A stretch of DNA of 64,000 nucleotides from Rutstroemia sp. NJR-2017a BVV2. Taxonomy: Eukaryota; Ascomycota; Leotiomycetes; Helotiales; Rutstroemiaceae. The stretch spans positions 1-64,000 of the forward strand of contig NJPS01000005.1 in NCBI GenBank assembly GCA_002946415.1. Reading direction: 5' to 3'. The position numbers and the translations under genes were made by a program. How positions within the stretch are numbered: position 1 is the first letter of the stretch; each line of letters opens with the position of its first letter. This document shows, piece by piece, positions 21,497 through 34,109 of the stretch. The notes beneath the pieces were generated by a model, which worked only from the letters and a program-made list of their open reading frames with translations, made no database searches and was not told the origin of the DNA.

Positions 21497-23465
21497 GCTA
21501 TTTGCGCACTAGATCAACCTGCACACGCAATCCGCAAGCGTATACAGCGAATGTCCGGGGGGCTTGAAAATAACACTAAATAGAAAAAGGGGTCAAATTC
21601 GAGGAGAAATCACGTAGTCATTTAGTCAATTTTGCAGAGGAGGGGAATTAAATATATACATGTATGTCAACAAGGTACACAAATTCCGAGGAAAGAAGGA
21701 AGGAAGCAAGACCCTGAGTGATTGCTGCAAGGGTTAGGTACAGGTACGACAGCTCTGCACGGAGAACAAAGCAGAAAGAAAATCCAACGGCCGTATGACG
21801 ATGTTTTCCCTTCCCTCCACAGGCACAAAAGGGACGGAAGTGGTTAGTTGAGGGGGGGCTCTGGTTCATGCATAATGAGGCTTGAGCACAATGGGACCGG
21901 GGGGAGATAACCCCACTACTAGTGTGTTTTTGCTCGAGGGAGGGGATAGTTACAAAGAGGATTGAGTTTATGGATGAATCGATGAATGTCTGTGGGTTTT
22001 TGGATTTGGAGGAGAGTGATTTTGGGTTTTCTATGTTGAGATTCTGGGATGGGATTTTACAGGTAAGGTTTTCTCGAGATAAATAGCTCTCATAAATCAT
22101 ACATATTCATTCCTCGTGCTCGTGCTCGTCCATATCCATATCCATATCCATATCCACATACCCATCCACAAATCCATATCCCCTCCCCTCCCCTCCCAGC
22201 GGCCAACCTAACCGCAAATCCAACATGTACAGGGATTTGTTGCGGTAGGCGTCGTATCATATGTACCTAGGTATCTTTGTAGCTGCAGGGACCTTACCAT
22301 ATCTCTATTCTTCCACCTTAGCTACCAGAGTATCCTTCCCTTCATCTGTCCATCTGTCCATCTTCCACCGAAACAAAAGCCCGCACCCCGAAACCCCGAA
22401 ACTGGCATAAAACCCAACCCCTCCGAATCCGTGCTTTGTATCATGTTCCTGTTCCTCCACCATACATACAATACAGTCACTTACATACACACCCTATAAA
22501 TACGGCTGACCGAGCAAGCGAGTCTTTGACATCATCACTCTTCCTCTGCATCTCCCATTCCATTCCTCTTCCTACACAGCCGACGCAAAACTCGGACTCC
22601 GCGAGTTTTCCGCAAGACGAAACAAGAATCATTGTTTACATTGCAGTTGGGGTGTCGTGTGAAGGGTCCAGGACCCTGCGCGGGGATGGCGCGGACGCTT
22701 GGCTCGATGGGGGTTGATTAGGTAATGTACAGGGATGGGGAGAGGGGGTGGGTTGTGCAGGGGAGGGGTAGGGGGAGAGAAGCTTATTTGTTTTGGGGGA
22801 GGAGAGATACTTGTTCTGTGGAAATGGGTGGAATGGAAGAGAGAAGAAGAGGAAATTCGGGGACAGGTGATGGGAAAGAACGAGAAGAGTTCTGGCGGTG
22901 AGGGAGTGAGCGAGCGAGTGAGTGAGGGAGTGAGGCTGGGTTGACTCGCTAGGACACTCGGGCTTGCATAATGATAGCTGTGAGGGAGTGAATGGTTAAA
23001 TAAACCAGCACACGAGCATACTGTATTAAGACGTGCAGGTATGATATGCGAAGAGAGGTTAGACACACACAGACAGTACGAGTATGGATGAGCTAACCTA
23101 GGGAGAGGGAAACTTGCTGGTGCTGCGTCGTAGGCGAGTGCGAATGCGGTGCTCATTTACATTACTTTTGTTGGTTGAACTACTATGTATGTGTATGTTA
23201 TGCAGTATCTACCTTTCGTGGGAGAGGAGACAGGATGTAAAAACTGAGTGGGATTGGAGTTCATATCATATGCTCCGTGTGGGCAAACCATGTCCCCTAC
23301 CAGACAGCTCGAAACATTTCCTGCGCGAAAGGACGTCGATGGTTGATGCGCGCACGAGCCAGAGTTCTAGTAGCAGTTTCTTGCGCTCGAATAGCGGGGA
23401 GGGATGATGAGCCACACCTCACCTCACCTAGCCACAAATCGGGGTCTGAGCTCAAAATCCACTTT
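21497..23465. other. Intergenic, no supported gene
   Basis: About 2 kb between two divergent genes. It contains a CCATAT microsatellite (22127-22160) and G-rich/T-rich low-complexity tracts at 22730-22960. Open frames here are low-complexity and show no domain. Confidence 0.45.
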
Positions 23466-23481
23466 ACGCGTTGAGACGCGT
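23466..23481 (+). promoter_or_regulatory. Paired MluI cell-cycle boxes upstream of the RNase H2C gene
   Basis: ACGCGT occurs at 23466-23471 and again at 23476-23481. The copies start 10 bases apart, about one helical turn, and lie about 275 bases before the RNase H2C start codon. ACGCGT is the recognised site of the MBF (Mbp1/Swi6) G1/S regulator. Function here is inferred from position and spacing. Confidence 0.55.
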
Positions 23482-23756
23482 CGAACTTTTGTTAATGAGA
23501 TGATGATTTGAAGGTTTACGACACAGCGTAGGATATCAGGCTGCGATATAATTGACAGTTATCTGAGCGCTTGATTGATTGATGAAAATTTAAGATTTTA
23601 ATTACTTCATTGCTATCCATCCGGTCAAATTTCTCATCATCACATCGCATCTCATCGCGTTCGCCAAACCACATCTTCTCTCCCGTCGCAAAAGCACACC
23701 TTCTCTTCTCACCCGAACTTGCAAACTCACTTCTTTCGTTCTGAAAAAAAAAAATT

Positions 23757-24425
23757 ATGCTCGCCATCCGCCCCCCTCAGCCCACCAAGACCGGCGCCGG
23801 CATCCAGAAAAACAAACACAAGAAATTCACGCCCAATTTACTGCCCTGTCGCGTGAACTACACGGCGCGGATTCCGGTTGCGAAGAGGTATTGGGATCCG
23901 AGGGTTAGGAAGGTGGTGCCCGTGGGGAAGGAGGAGAAGGCGGGGGAGGATGGAGGGGAGAAAGAGCTGGATGATGGAAAGGAAGAAGCAGATACTGCAG
24001 AAAATAAACCAAACACCTCGAGAGCCGAGAATGAGAAAGAAGAACTCGTATCCTATTTCCGCGGACGCAAGTTCACGGGGAGGAAAGTTGCAGTTCCGGC
24101 GGGTTATAGAGGCTTTGTAGGGAAGGTTGGGGAGGAGGTTTTACCTGTGTTGGAAGAAGGGGAGGGGGAGGAGGAGGAAAAGCAGGTGGAGACGAAGATT
24201 ATGGAGGAGCTGGGAGGGTTTGATGAAATTGTTGTTTGGGGCCATGAGGGGGTTAGTGATGTTGGGGGGGAAGGGGTTGTGAGGGGGGTGGAGGAGTGGA
24301 TTGAGTGGGCGGGGAAGGTATGTTGATTTTTTTTCTGTTTCTGGTTTGGGTTGGATGTTGCTTGCGCCGGAGGGGTGGGAGGTGTGAGGGGAGGTGGTCT
24401 AGAAGGAGGCAGGGGAGGGAGGGGT

Positions 24426-24474
<49 letters not shown>

Positions 24475-24539
24475 GAAAGGAGTGTGCTGATGCTAATTTG
24501 AGGTTGTAGATTCATGATTGCGGTTCCATGGAGGAGTGA
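23757..24539 (+). CDS. Ribonuclease H2 subunit C (Rnh203-like, non-catalytic)
   Basis: Predicted join: 23757-24317 and 24510-24539 (intron 24318-24509, GTATGT donor, TGCTAAT branch, TTGTAG acceptor), giving 196 aa. Family features are NLLPCRVNYTA near the N-terminus, the central SYFRGRKFTGRKVAVPAGYRGFVG block (about residues 98-122), and FDEIVVWGHE toward the end. The last 10 residues (IHDCGSMEE after the AAG-intron) come from the second exon. The Asp/Glu/Lys-rich insert between residues 55 and 95 is disordered. The subunit supports the catalytic RNase H2A in removing ribonucleotides from DNA and RNA:DNA hybrids in the nucleus. The intron carries a (GA)n microsatellite. Upstream MCB boxes suggest S-phase expression. 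Confidence 0.85.
24429..24471. repeat. (GA)n microsatellite inside the RNase H2C intron
   Basis: About 21 uninterrupted GA dinucleotides, ending 20 bases before the presumed branch point. Length variation here would change the donor-to-branch distance. Confidence 0.95.
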
Positions 24540-24899
24540 AGAGAGGGAGATAAAGGAGGGAGAAAAAAGAGCAAGCATTCACGTACAACTTGTGTTCGGA
24601 AACTTTGTATTTGCGCATGGAAATGGAGTTGAATGTTTATGCTACGGTATAGGACTATGTATAACATCTGGCAGTCTGGGATGGGTTTGGATTATGGAAT
24701 CTATGGTATCGAGTCTAGATTATGGGGTCTACAATATCGATCCGACATAAACATTAAAACCCCGAGTCGAGACAGGCACGCGCAATACCGTGGTAGTCGT
24801 GGGTGTAGGCTGAACTTGGCGATAGTATAATACATGGAAAGTAATCGAAAACATAGGCCCTCTGTAAATCGCAGACCGCAGAATCTAAACCCATTCAGT
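24540..24899. other. Convergent 3' intergenic segment
   Basis: Holds the 3' ends of the RNase H2C gene (plus) and the DUF4385 gene (minus). No other feature is seen. Confidence 0.5.
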
Positions 24900-25727
24900 T
24901 CAAGCATCTTTATCAATTTTCCTTCTTTTCCTAGGCCTTGTCTTTGCACTAACTCCGTCATCTTCCTCTTCCTTCTTGACTATCACCTCCCTCTTCACCT
25001 CCTCCTGGTGACTTCCCTCCCATTCCCTTTTCTCCTTCAGATACACCTCTCTCAACTCCCTATATCCTTCATGCCGCTTACACATCTCCCATTTCTCCCT
25101 AAAAATCCTACTCGCTTCCTCTTTTTCCTCTTTCCCTTCATGGCCTTCACTTTTCTCCATCTGTAGTCCTCTGCTCATCTGCTTCCCATCCCCACCATCT
25201 TCACACTTAACCCCACTCATCCCCTCCACCCCCCCAACCTTAACATACTTCCTCCCACCCCTATAATTCGCATACCGCTTTGCCCGCGTCATACCCATCT
25301 GGATGAATTTCCGCGCCATGTCCATCCCGACGAAGTCTTGGAGGAGGTGGAAGTTCTCGAAATGCGCGTACAGGGCGGTGGAGGATGCGTGCGCGATGCA
25401 CGGGGTGCGGAAACGCCAGAGGGGGAGGAGGAGTTCTTTGTACGGGGAGGGAGTGAATACGCCGCGTTCGGAGGGGTGTGGGTTGTGTGTGTAGTAGAGG
25501 GAGGAGTGGGGACGGGTGAAGGATGGGGGAAGGAGGGGGGTGGATGGGGGAGAGGGGGAGGGGGTTTTGGGAGATGGGGGAGATGAAGGGGGAGGTTTGG
25601 GAGATGGGGGAGATGAAGGGGGAGGTTTGGGAGATGGGGAATGGGATGAGGAAAGGGATAATGAGGGTGGTTTGCGGAGTCGCATTGTAGGTGAGGATGT
25701 AGATACGGGAGGTTTGCGCGGAGGCAT
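24900..25727 (-). CDS. DUF4385 domain protein with proline/serine-repeat N-terminus
   Basis: Single exon, 275 aa. Residues 1-80 are low-complexity, with perfect tandem SPKPPPSSPP units encoded by a repeated 30-bp DNA unit at about 25566-25633. The domain follows: ERGVFTPSPYKELLLPLWRF, RTPCIAHASSTALYAHFENF, and the signature DFVGMDMARKFIQMGMTRAK with RYANYRGGRKY. This matches the DUF4385 pattern as I recall it. The C-terminal third is highly charged with a basic end (PRKRRKIDKDA) resembling a nuclear localisation signal. The family's molecular function is unknown. The ATG at 25727 was chosen over 25790 because the upstream extension is hydrophobic and leader-like. Confidence 0.8.
   Translation of the reverse strand: MPPRKPPVSTSSPTMRLRKPPSLSLSSSHSPSPKPPPSSPPSPKPPPSSPPSPKTPSPSPPSTPLLPPSFTRPHSSLYYTHNPHPSERGVFTPSPYKELLLPLWRFRTPCIAHASSTALYAHFENFHLLQDFVGMDMARKFIQMGMTRAKRYANYRGGRKYVKVGGVEGMSGVKCEDGGDGKQMSRGLQMEKSEGHEGKEEKEEASRIFREKWEMCKRHEGYRELREVYLKEKREWEGSHQEEVKREVIVKKEEEDDGVSAKTRPRKRRKIDKDA
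25566..25633. repeat. 30-bp tandem repeat within the DUF4385 gene
   Basis: A GGGAGATGGGGGAGATGAAG-type unit occurs just over twice in tandem and encodes the repeated Pro/Ser-rich peptide. Confidence 0.85.
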
Positions 25728-26392
25728 TGTAGTGAATATGTCTACGTGATAGAAAGAGAACCACAAAATACTGCTGGAAAGAAACAACACTGTAAGATTG
25801 GCTTGAAGAAGAAGTAGATAATATATACGTATAACTGGGATAAAGACCCAATGATGACGTCGACAAGCTGCTTAGCTCACCAGCCTCGAATTCAGATGAA
25901 TGTTTCACTGTAACATGACTATCAGAAGTCTTCACCAAAGCCAGGAGCAAACTTGCGGAAGTCTCATATATGCCAATCGCCGAATAGGATGAAGATGTGA
26001 TAGATACCAAGGGGTCATTTCTTTAAGACATGCGATGCGTTTATAATACCCGTGGCAGTACACCTCAAATAAGCCCATGAACTTCATTGCAGGGTGTTGG
26101 ACTGTAAGCCAGTAATATAAAACCCTACCTTTTAAGGAATAAGAAAAACATACCAGAAAGCTCATAGTTCCTGAAAATGGTTACAAATATCGATGGGAAT
26201 ATGTTGCAGAAAAGAAGTCCATGCCAAGAATCAATCTATTCCGGTGACCCATTCGCGTCTCAACCACAATTGCCGTTGGCGACGCGTTTGGAATTTTTGA
26301 CAACTCCTGATTTCTGCCCCTCGGTGAAGTAAACAATAGCAAATCCTCAACGTCCCCTCTTCTTCACCACCACTTCCACAAAATATCTCGAG
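25728..26392. promoter_or_regulatory. Divergent promoter region of the DUF4385 gene and mcm6
   Basis: 665 bases between divergent start codons. It includes the ACGCGT box listed separately. A minus-strand frame 25932-26165 has no domain. Nothing else is supported. Confidence 0.45.
26282..26287 (+). promoter_or_regulatory. MluI cell-cycle box upstream of mcm6
   Basis: ACGCGT, in the context GCGACGCGTTTGG, lies 105 bases before the mcm6 ATG. MCM genes are classic G1/S targets of the MBF complex, which binds this hexamer. A single hexamer can occur by chance, so the call rests on gene identity and position. Confidence 0.5.
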
Positions 26393-29434
<3,042 letters not shown>

Positions 29435-29950
29435 GTTCATGTTGAGGGAGGATGGGGTTAAAACATTGGTTCGTCGGAGTAGTATAGAGGAGGGATAGGA
29501 TACCAGAGATTGCCTCGGAGGCAGTGCGCGGAGGTGTTTGGCGTATCGAGATATATCTATCTACTCGTGTATATCTGTATGGTATCATGATGTGATGAGT
29601 ATGATGATTGAAGTAATGAAATTATATGATATGATTTTACACAACGATGTAAATTTATTCTAATGATGAAAGCCATTCTGGGGATAATGCAGCGCTCACC
29701 TCCACTGGCTTGTGTGTTGATTGAGGGAATATGAAATTCTATAGGTATTATTACTACATCAATCTATAACATAATCTACCTTTACTACAATCTACTTTTT
29801 TTTAATCAACCTCAACTGACCACCTCCTCATTAAATCAACAGTGCACACCCACTTCAATCCATAACCAAACCCACACCGCGTTGATATCTCCCTCCCAAT
29901 CCCCACATCTCTCCACGCATACCTATCCAGAAACCCCTCTTACCACCTCC
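29435..29950. other. Convergent 3' intergenic segment
   Basis: AT-rich 3' flank of mcm6, then C/T-rich sequence at the 3' end of the PLD-like gene. No gene is seen. Confidence 0.5.
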
Positions 29951-31291
29951 CTACCCATAAACCCTCCTCACCACCTCCCCCACCCTCTTCGCCACCTCCT
30001 CCGAAAACACCGCAACACCTACTTCCTGACTCGTCACCCAACTCGCCCGATCCATATTCCCACTCCCCAGCACCGTGATCGCCTCATCGATAATCGTCAG
30101 CTTGAGATGCAATTTCGACGGTCTTCCCGTATTTCCTCCCTCTCCATCCCGTATCCCATCTCCCGCTTCAACCGCCTGCCCATCAAACCACACAACCTCC
30201 AACATGCCCATCCGGCCCGTCTCTTCGTCGTGTCGCGCCGCCAGTCGGCGGATCCTACGCTGCAGCCGCCACACCTCGATCTCGCTCAACGTGCCGGCCG
30301 TGAGCAGTTGTTCGAAAACCATCATTTTCCGCGGGAGGACCACGCGTATGGTGACGCCGCGCTGGAGGGCGTGCTCCAGAGCGGTGATTAGCGGGCGGTA
30401 GGTCAGGTTCGGGGTGTAGATTTGGATGGAGTGGGAAGCGGTGGAGAGGTGCGTGAGGAGGAATGTGTTGAGTGGGGTGGGGGGTGGGGTGGTATTGGAT
30501 GAGAGGATGGAGGGGAGGAATATGTGGAGGGGGTTGTATGCGGAGTGTGGGTGCGGGAGAAGGAGGGTGCGGGTTTGAGGGGGGAGGGACTGGAATTTGA
30601 GGGTGGTGAGGAGGTCTGCGCCTGGTCCGAGATCTGAGGTGTTTGGATTGGGGGAGCGCGAGTCGAGAATCGAAGGTGGAACCAGAGCGGGAGCAGAAGG
30701 AACGCTCATCGTCCCATCGCCATCCCAAATCCCTTCCCAATACCTCAGTAGATCCCCCGCAAGCCCACTTTCTTTATCTTTTCCCTCCCCATCCCCATTC
30801 TCGAAACCGATACACCCCTCTCCCCAGTCCTCCCAGCTGACATTCGCGCTCGGAAACCACACGTTCCGTCCATCTTGGATGATGTATTTCCCATGCAGCA
30901 CGTGACATGGTCGGAGAAAGATGCTCTTGATACGCAGCTCCACGCCGGGTATCTCGTCTGGCGGTGGGAGGCCTAGTGTTTCGGGGGGGAGTAGGGTGCC
31001 GTGGGGGGAGGATGTATGGAAGGCTTTTTGGAGGGCGGAGAGAGAGGATACGCAGATGCGGATGTGGATTTTAGACTGAGGGCCGCGAGACGCGGAGAGC
31101 TGACGTAGGAAGGAGGAGAGGAGGTGGGAGGTGGGAGAGGACGCCCAGAAACAGGTTACGAGGATGAGGGAGTGCTGGGTGGTGTGCAGGAGATGGGGGA
31201 GGAGGTGGGTGTACAGGGCATGGCCGGTGCCGAGATGGAATGATGTTGGGTGAGTGAGGGTGGGGGAGAAAGTTGGGTGAGAGGTTGTCAT
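29951..31291 (-). CDS. Phospholipase D-like protein with two HKD motifs
   Basis: Single exon, 446 aa. It has two complete HxKx4D motifs: HGKYIIQDG (His133, Lys135, Asp140), followed by WFPSANVSWEDW, and HLKLTIIDE (His395, Lys397, Asp402), followed by VLGSGNMDRASW. Two PLD half-domains therefore form one active site. There is no signal peptide, PX or PH domain, so it is not a classical Spo14-type PLD. It resembles the stand-alone PLD-like proteins of ascomycetes. Likely a phosphodiesterase acting on phospholipid, cardiolipin-type or nucleic-acid substrates; which one cannot be told. A Pro/Ser-rich linker (about residues 195-280) separates the halves. Confidence 0.88.
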   Translation of the reverse strand: MTTSHPTFSPTLTHPTSFHLGTGHALYTHLLPHLLHTTQHSLILVTCFWASSPTSHLLSSFLRQLSASRGPQSKIHIRICVSSLSALQKAFHTSSPHGTLLPPETLGLPPPDEIPGVELRIKSIFLRPCHVLHGKYIIQDGRNVWFPSANVSWEDWGEGCIGFENGDGEGKDKESGLAGDLLRYWEGIWDGDGTMSVPSAPALVPPSILDSRSPNPNTSDLGPGADLLTTLKFQSLPPQTRTLLLPHPHSAYNPLHIFLPSILSSNTTPPPTPLNTFLLTHLSTASHSIQIYTPNLTYRPLITALEHALQRGVTIRVVLPRKMMVFEQLLTAGTLSEIEVWRLQRRIRRLAARHDEETGRMGMLEVVWFDGQAVEAGDGIRDGEGGNTGRPSKLHLKLTIIDEAITVLGSGNMDRASWVTSQEVGVAVFSEEVAKRVGEVVRRVYG

Positions 31292-31979
31292 TTGCTTTTG
31301 GAATTATAAAAGGACTTTATGGCGTAATTAGTGTAGGAATATAGGGATAGTGGTGCGGTTGGTGATGCTTATTGTTCTTGGGTGTCATCGATGAGGAGGT
31401 TGGTGCTTAGGTGAATTGACCAATCATGACGTTGTTCCTGACAGGGGTCTATTGTCATTTCCAACGACATCTCAAATAACATTCAACGCAGTAAGAATTG
31501 TCGGGCGTAAAGTTTCAAAATATAGCAAAATCGTCAACCGTACAGCAGATTCACTGGATATACGCACAGCTGGCAGTTCTTGAAACCACACTCCCATAAG
31601 AATAGAGCGAACATAGTTTAGTGTCATCCGAATGATACCGTCTTCAACGTCGCTGTTGAGTGCGTAATCGTCCTCTCCTATATTACTCGGGTATCTGAAA
31701 GCAAGAATAATCTAGTTTGCATGGGTAGAGTTGGGAGTTTGAAAGCAATACCAACGTGCCCATCACGTGGCTATACCTCTTGATAGCAGTGCGGGGTAGA
31801 CCATAGGACAGTAATCGTTTAGATATTTTGGCGGCACAGGAGGTGTTAGGCGAAATTTCTCTAGCGATACGGTATCTGGCATATTGTGGCACGATTTCCC
31901 TCTATTCTCACCGTCTTGATTTGAGAGGATTCGCTCTATGTTGCTGAAATCCTCAGGAGAGTTCTTTTCTGTCACACAA
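31292..31979. other. Intergenic, no supported gene
   Basis: Promoter side of the PLD-like gene and upstream flank of the H3-tail-like frame. Minus-strand frames 31683-32017 overlap each other and show no domain. Confidence 0.45.
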
Positions 31980-32681
31980 ATGGCACGAACCAAAGAAGCT
32001 GCAAGGAACCACCCCAACCGCTCACCTCGTAGAGCTATCGGCTACACCAATAAGCCAATCCACTCTGTTACGCAACGAAGTGAATGGACCGGCTATGGTT
32101 GTTTTATCTACGGTTGGCCGTCAATCGGCGGCGTGATCATACGACAAAGTTGTGATCTGGTGTAGCTGAAGTATCTCGGCTTTGATCCTCTGAATGTCCC
32201 GACGACGCGGTTCGAAGATCAGACGAAGGAAGATGAGTTCTGTAGACGTTTGAAGAGGATTGGCGGGAAGTGGTGGCGGAGCAGGCTGAGATGGCAGAAT
32301 GTAACACTTCAGCGAGGGTACCTGAAGGAGAAGCCGAGTAAGGAAGAGCTAAGAGAGGTGTATGTTGGGTGGCCGAAGGAAGGGGGGGTGCTGGTGTTGG
32401 AAGGTGATGAGGATTTGATGACAGTGGAAGTGGGTATGTTGAGGATAGTGACGGGGATGGAGGAGAGGTGTCAGATATTGCGGGAGCGACTCGGTGCGGT
32501 TTTTTATGAGGACCCGGATACGTATACGGGGTTTCATGGGTTGGGGCCGATGGAGCATGAAAAGGATTCGGAAGACGAGGAGGATGAGGATGATGAGGAT
32601 GATGAGGGGAATAATCAGGAGAAAATCGTAGGGCGAGGCCAGGGGACTCAGGCTGCAGGTGGAAAATGTGTTTGTTCTTGA
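31980..32681 (+). pseudogene. Fungal protein of unknown function with histone H3-tail-like N-terminus, interrupted by an in-frame TAG
   Basis: One continuous frame of 234 codons, broken only by TAG at 32163-32165 (codon 62). The first residues MARTKEAARN share ARTK and AR with the N-terminus of histone H3 at the same positions; basic residues follow (SPRRAIGY). On both sides of the TAG the frame looks coding. FIYGWPSIGGVIIRQSCDLV is followed after the stop by LKYLGFDPLNVPTTRFE, and later GKWWRSRLRW and YVGWPKEGGVLVLE. GWPxxGGV occurs twice, suggesting an internal repeat. The C-terminus is an acidic run (SEDEEDEDDEDDEG). The TAG could be a nonsense mutation. Alternatively it could be the acceptor of a short unmodelled intron (GTGTAG), though no good donor or branch point is seen. 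I recognise no named domain. Confidence 0.45.
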
Positions 32682-34109
32682 TGCTTCCGCAACTAAAAGA
32701 ATCCAGTATTGCTCAACGAGATGGAAATCACGATGAAATTCTTACAGCCAATGCTTCGTGCCGCTAACCATTTGCTTCTTTATACCTCAGTTGTTTGCAG
32801 ATGGACTGCTTCTTGTTCCGCGAACAGAGTAGATTGCTCTGGAAAATTGCACAGTCTCTAAGACACATGTAGCCTATAAGTACAAGCATCTCGAAAACTG
32901 CTAAGCATGCCATTTAGTAACCTACAATATCGAAAATTCCAGACATAATTCTAGTTTTTTCTCCGGGGATATATGAAACGAAATCCGAATGTAAGCCGCC
33001 TGTCACGCCCCTAGAACTGGCGCAACCTCTGGGCTCACAAGATATTACTAGTTCAAAATATGTGACGATTTTGTAATTGGTATATCTATCCTATAAGAGT
33101 CTTTCGTATAAATTAGCTACGACAGCTTCTCAGGAGCTCACATATATACCCACCACAGCAGGTACAGGGATAGGTACTATAAAGTCGCTCTCAAATCCCA
33201 TCTCTTCTACTCTCGTCGATCTTTTAGTAAGCGTTATAGAAGTTATAAATATATATTATAATCTAAAACGTGGCTAAATATCTAGATACCATCTTATCCG
33301 TTTGTCGTGAAACGTTTAGGTATCTACCAATCCCCAAGTCTTGTATCGCAGTAACGCCACAGAACACCAAGCCAAACCTGCATTGGTTGACAACAACGAC
33401 GGAAGACCAAGACAGAAATGCTGCAGGAACAATGCGAACAAAATTTGCTTCAGCGACAATTAAGCACCGTTTCCTGTACCAAAAAAAAGCTTCTAGCTCA
33501 GGAGCGAGGTCCTTCGACTTCGGGGATCTGATATATGATGTCGGTAGAACAGTCATGACAGTTCAGAATTTGGGGAGCGTTGTCACGCGGGTGGAGCTGT
33601 TTTATTCGCAATGCTGAATAGAGCTTGAAGGGGTAGAGGAAGGAGGTGATTTAGATGAGAACGAAATATCGCAATTCCCAAAGTGTGTGTATTAAGATGT
33701 ATAGGTGTTAGATCGGGGAGAGAAGAAGACTTATTGTTTAAATAACTTGATGGCTGGAAGATCGGACGGATATACTTAAGTCTTAATCTTGTTAAGAATA
33801 GTGATGCTGGAAACGACAAATAGTGAAACACCGAGACAGAGATAGACACTGACCAAACCAATCATGGAGTTCAGAATTATGATGAGCATTATAAATTCAT
33901 ATAAACACGTATATATGTACACCTTATTATCATTATACACAACCCCCTTAACATCCCCCCCTAACATCTACTCCCTACCTCCCTCAACTCGCAGCAACCA
34001 ACGACAAATCATCGAAAAACTTCATCTATCAACATATACATATCCACCTTATTATCATTACCTACAAATCTCCCAACATCTAACCCCCACCATCTACCCC
34101 CTACCTCCC
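32682..34109. other. Intergenic, no supported gene
   Basis: AT-rich sequence containing overlapping frames (33077-33617) with no domain. At 33900-34120 two approximate copies of a TATATACACCTTATTATCAT-like stretch occur near the 3' end of the WSC gene, as a local imperfect duplication. Confidence 0.4.

Noticed and set aside
22629..23156. 175-codon minus frame rich in Pro, Ser and His
   Set aside because: It is the reverse reading of a G-rich low-complexity tract and has no domain.
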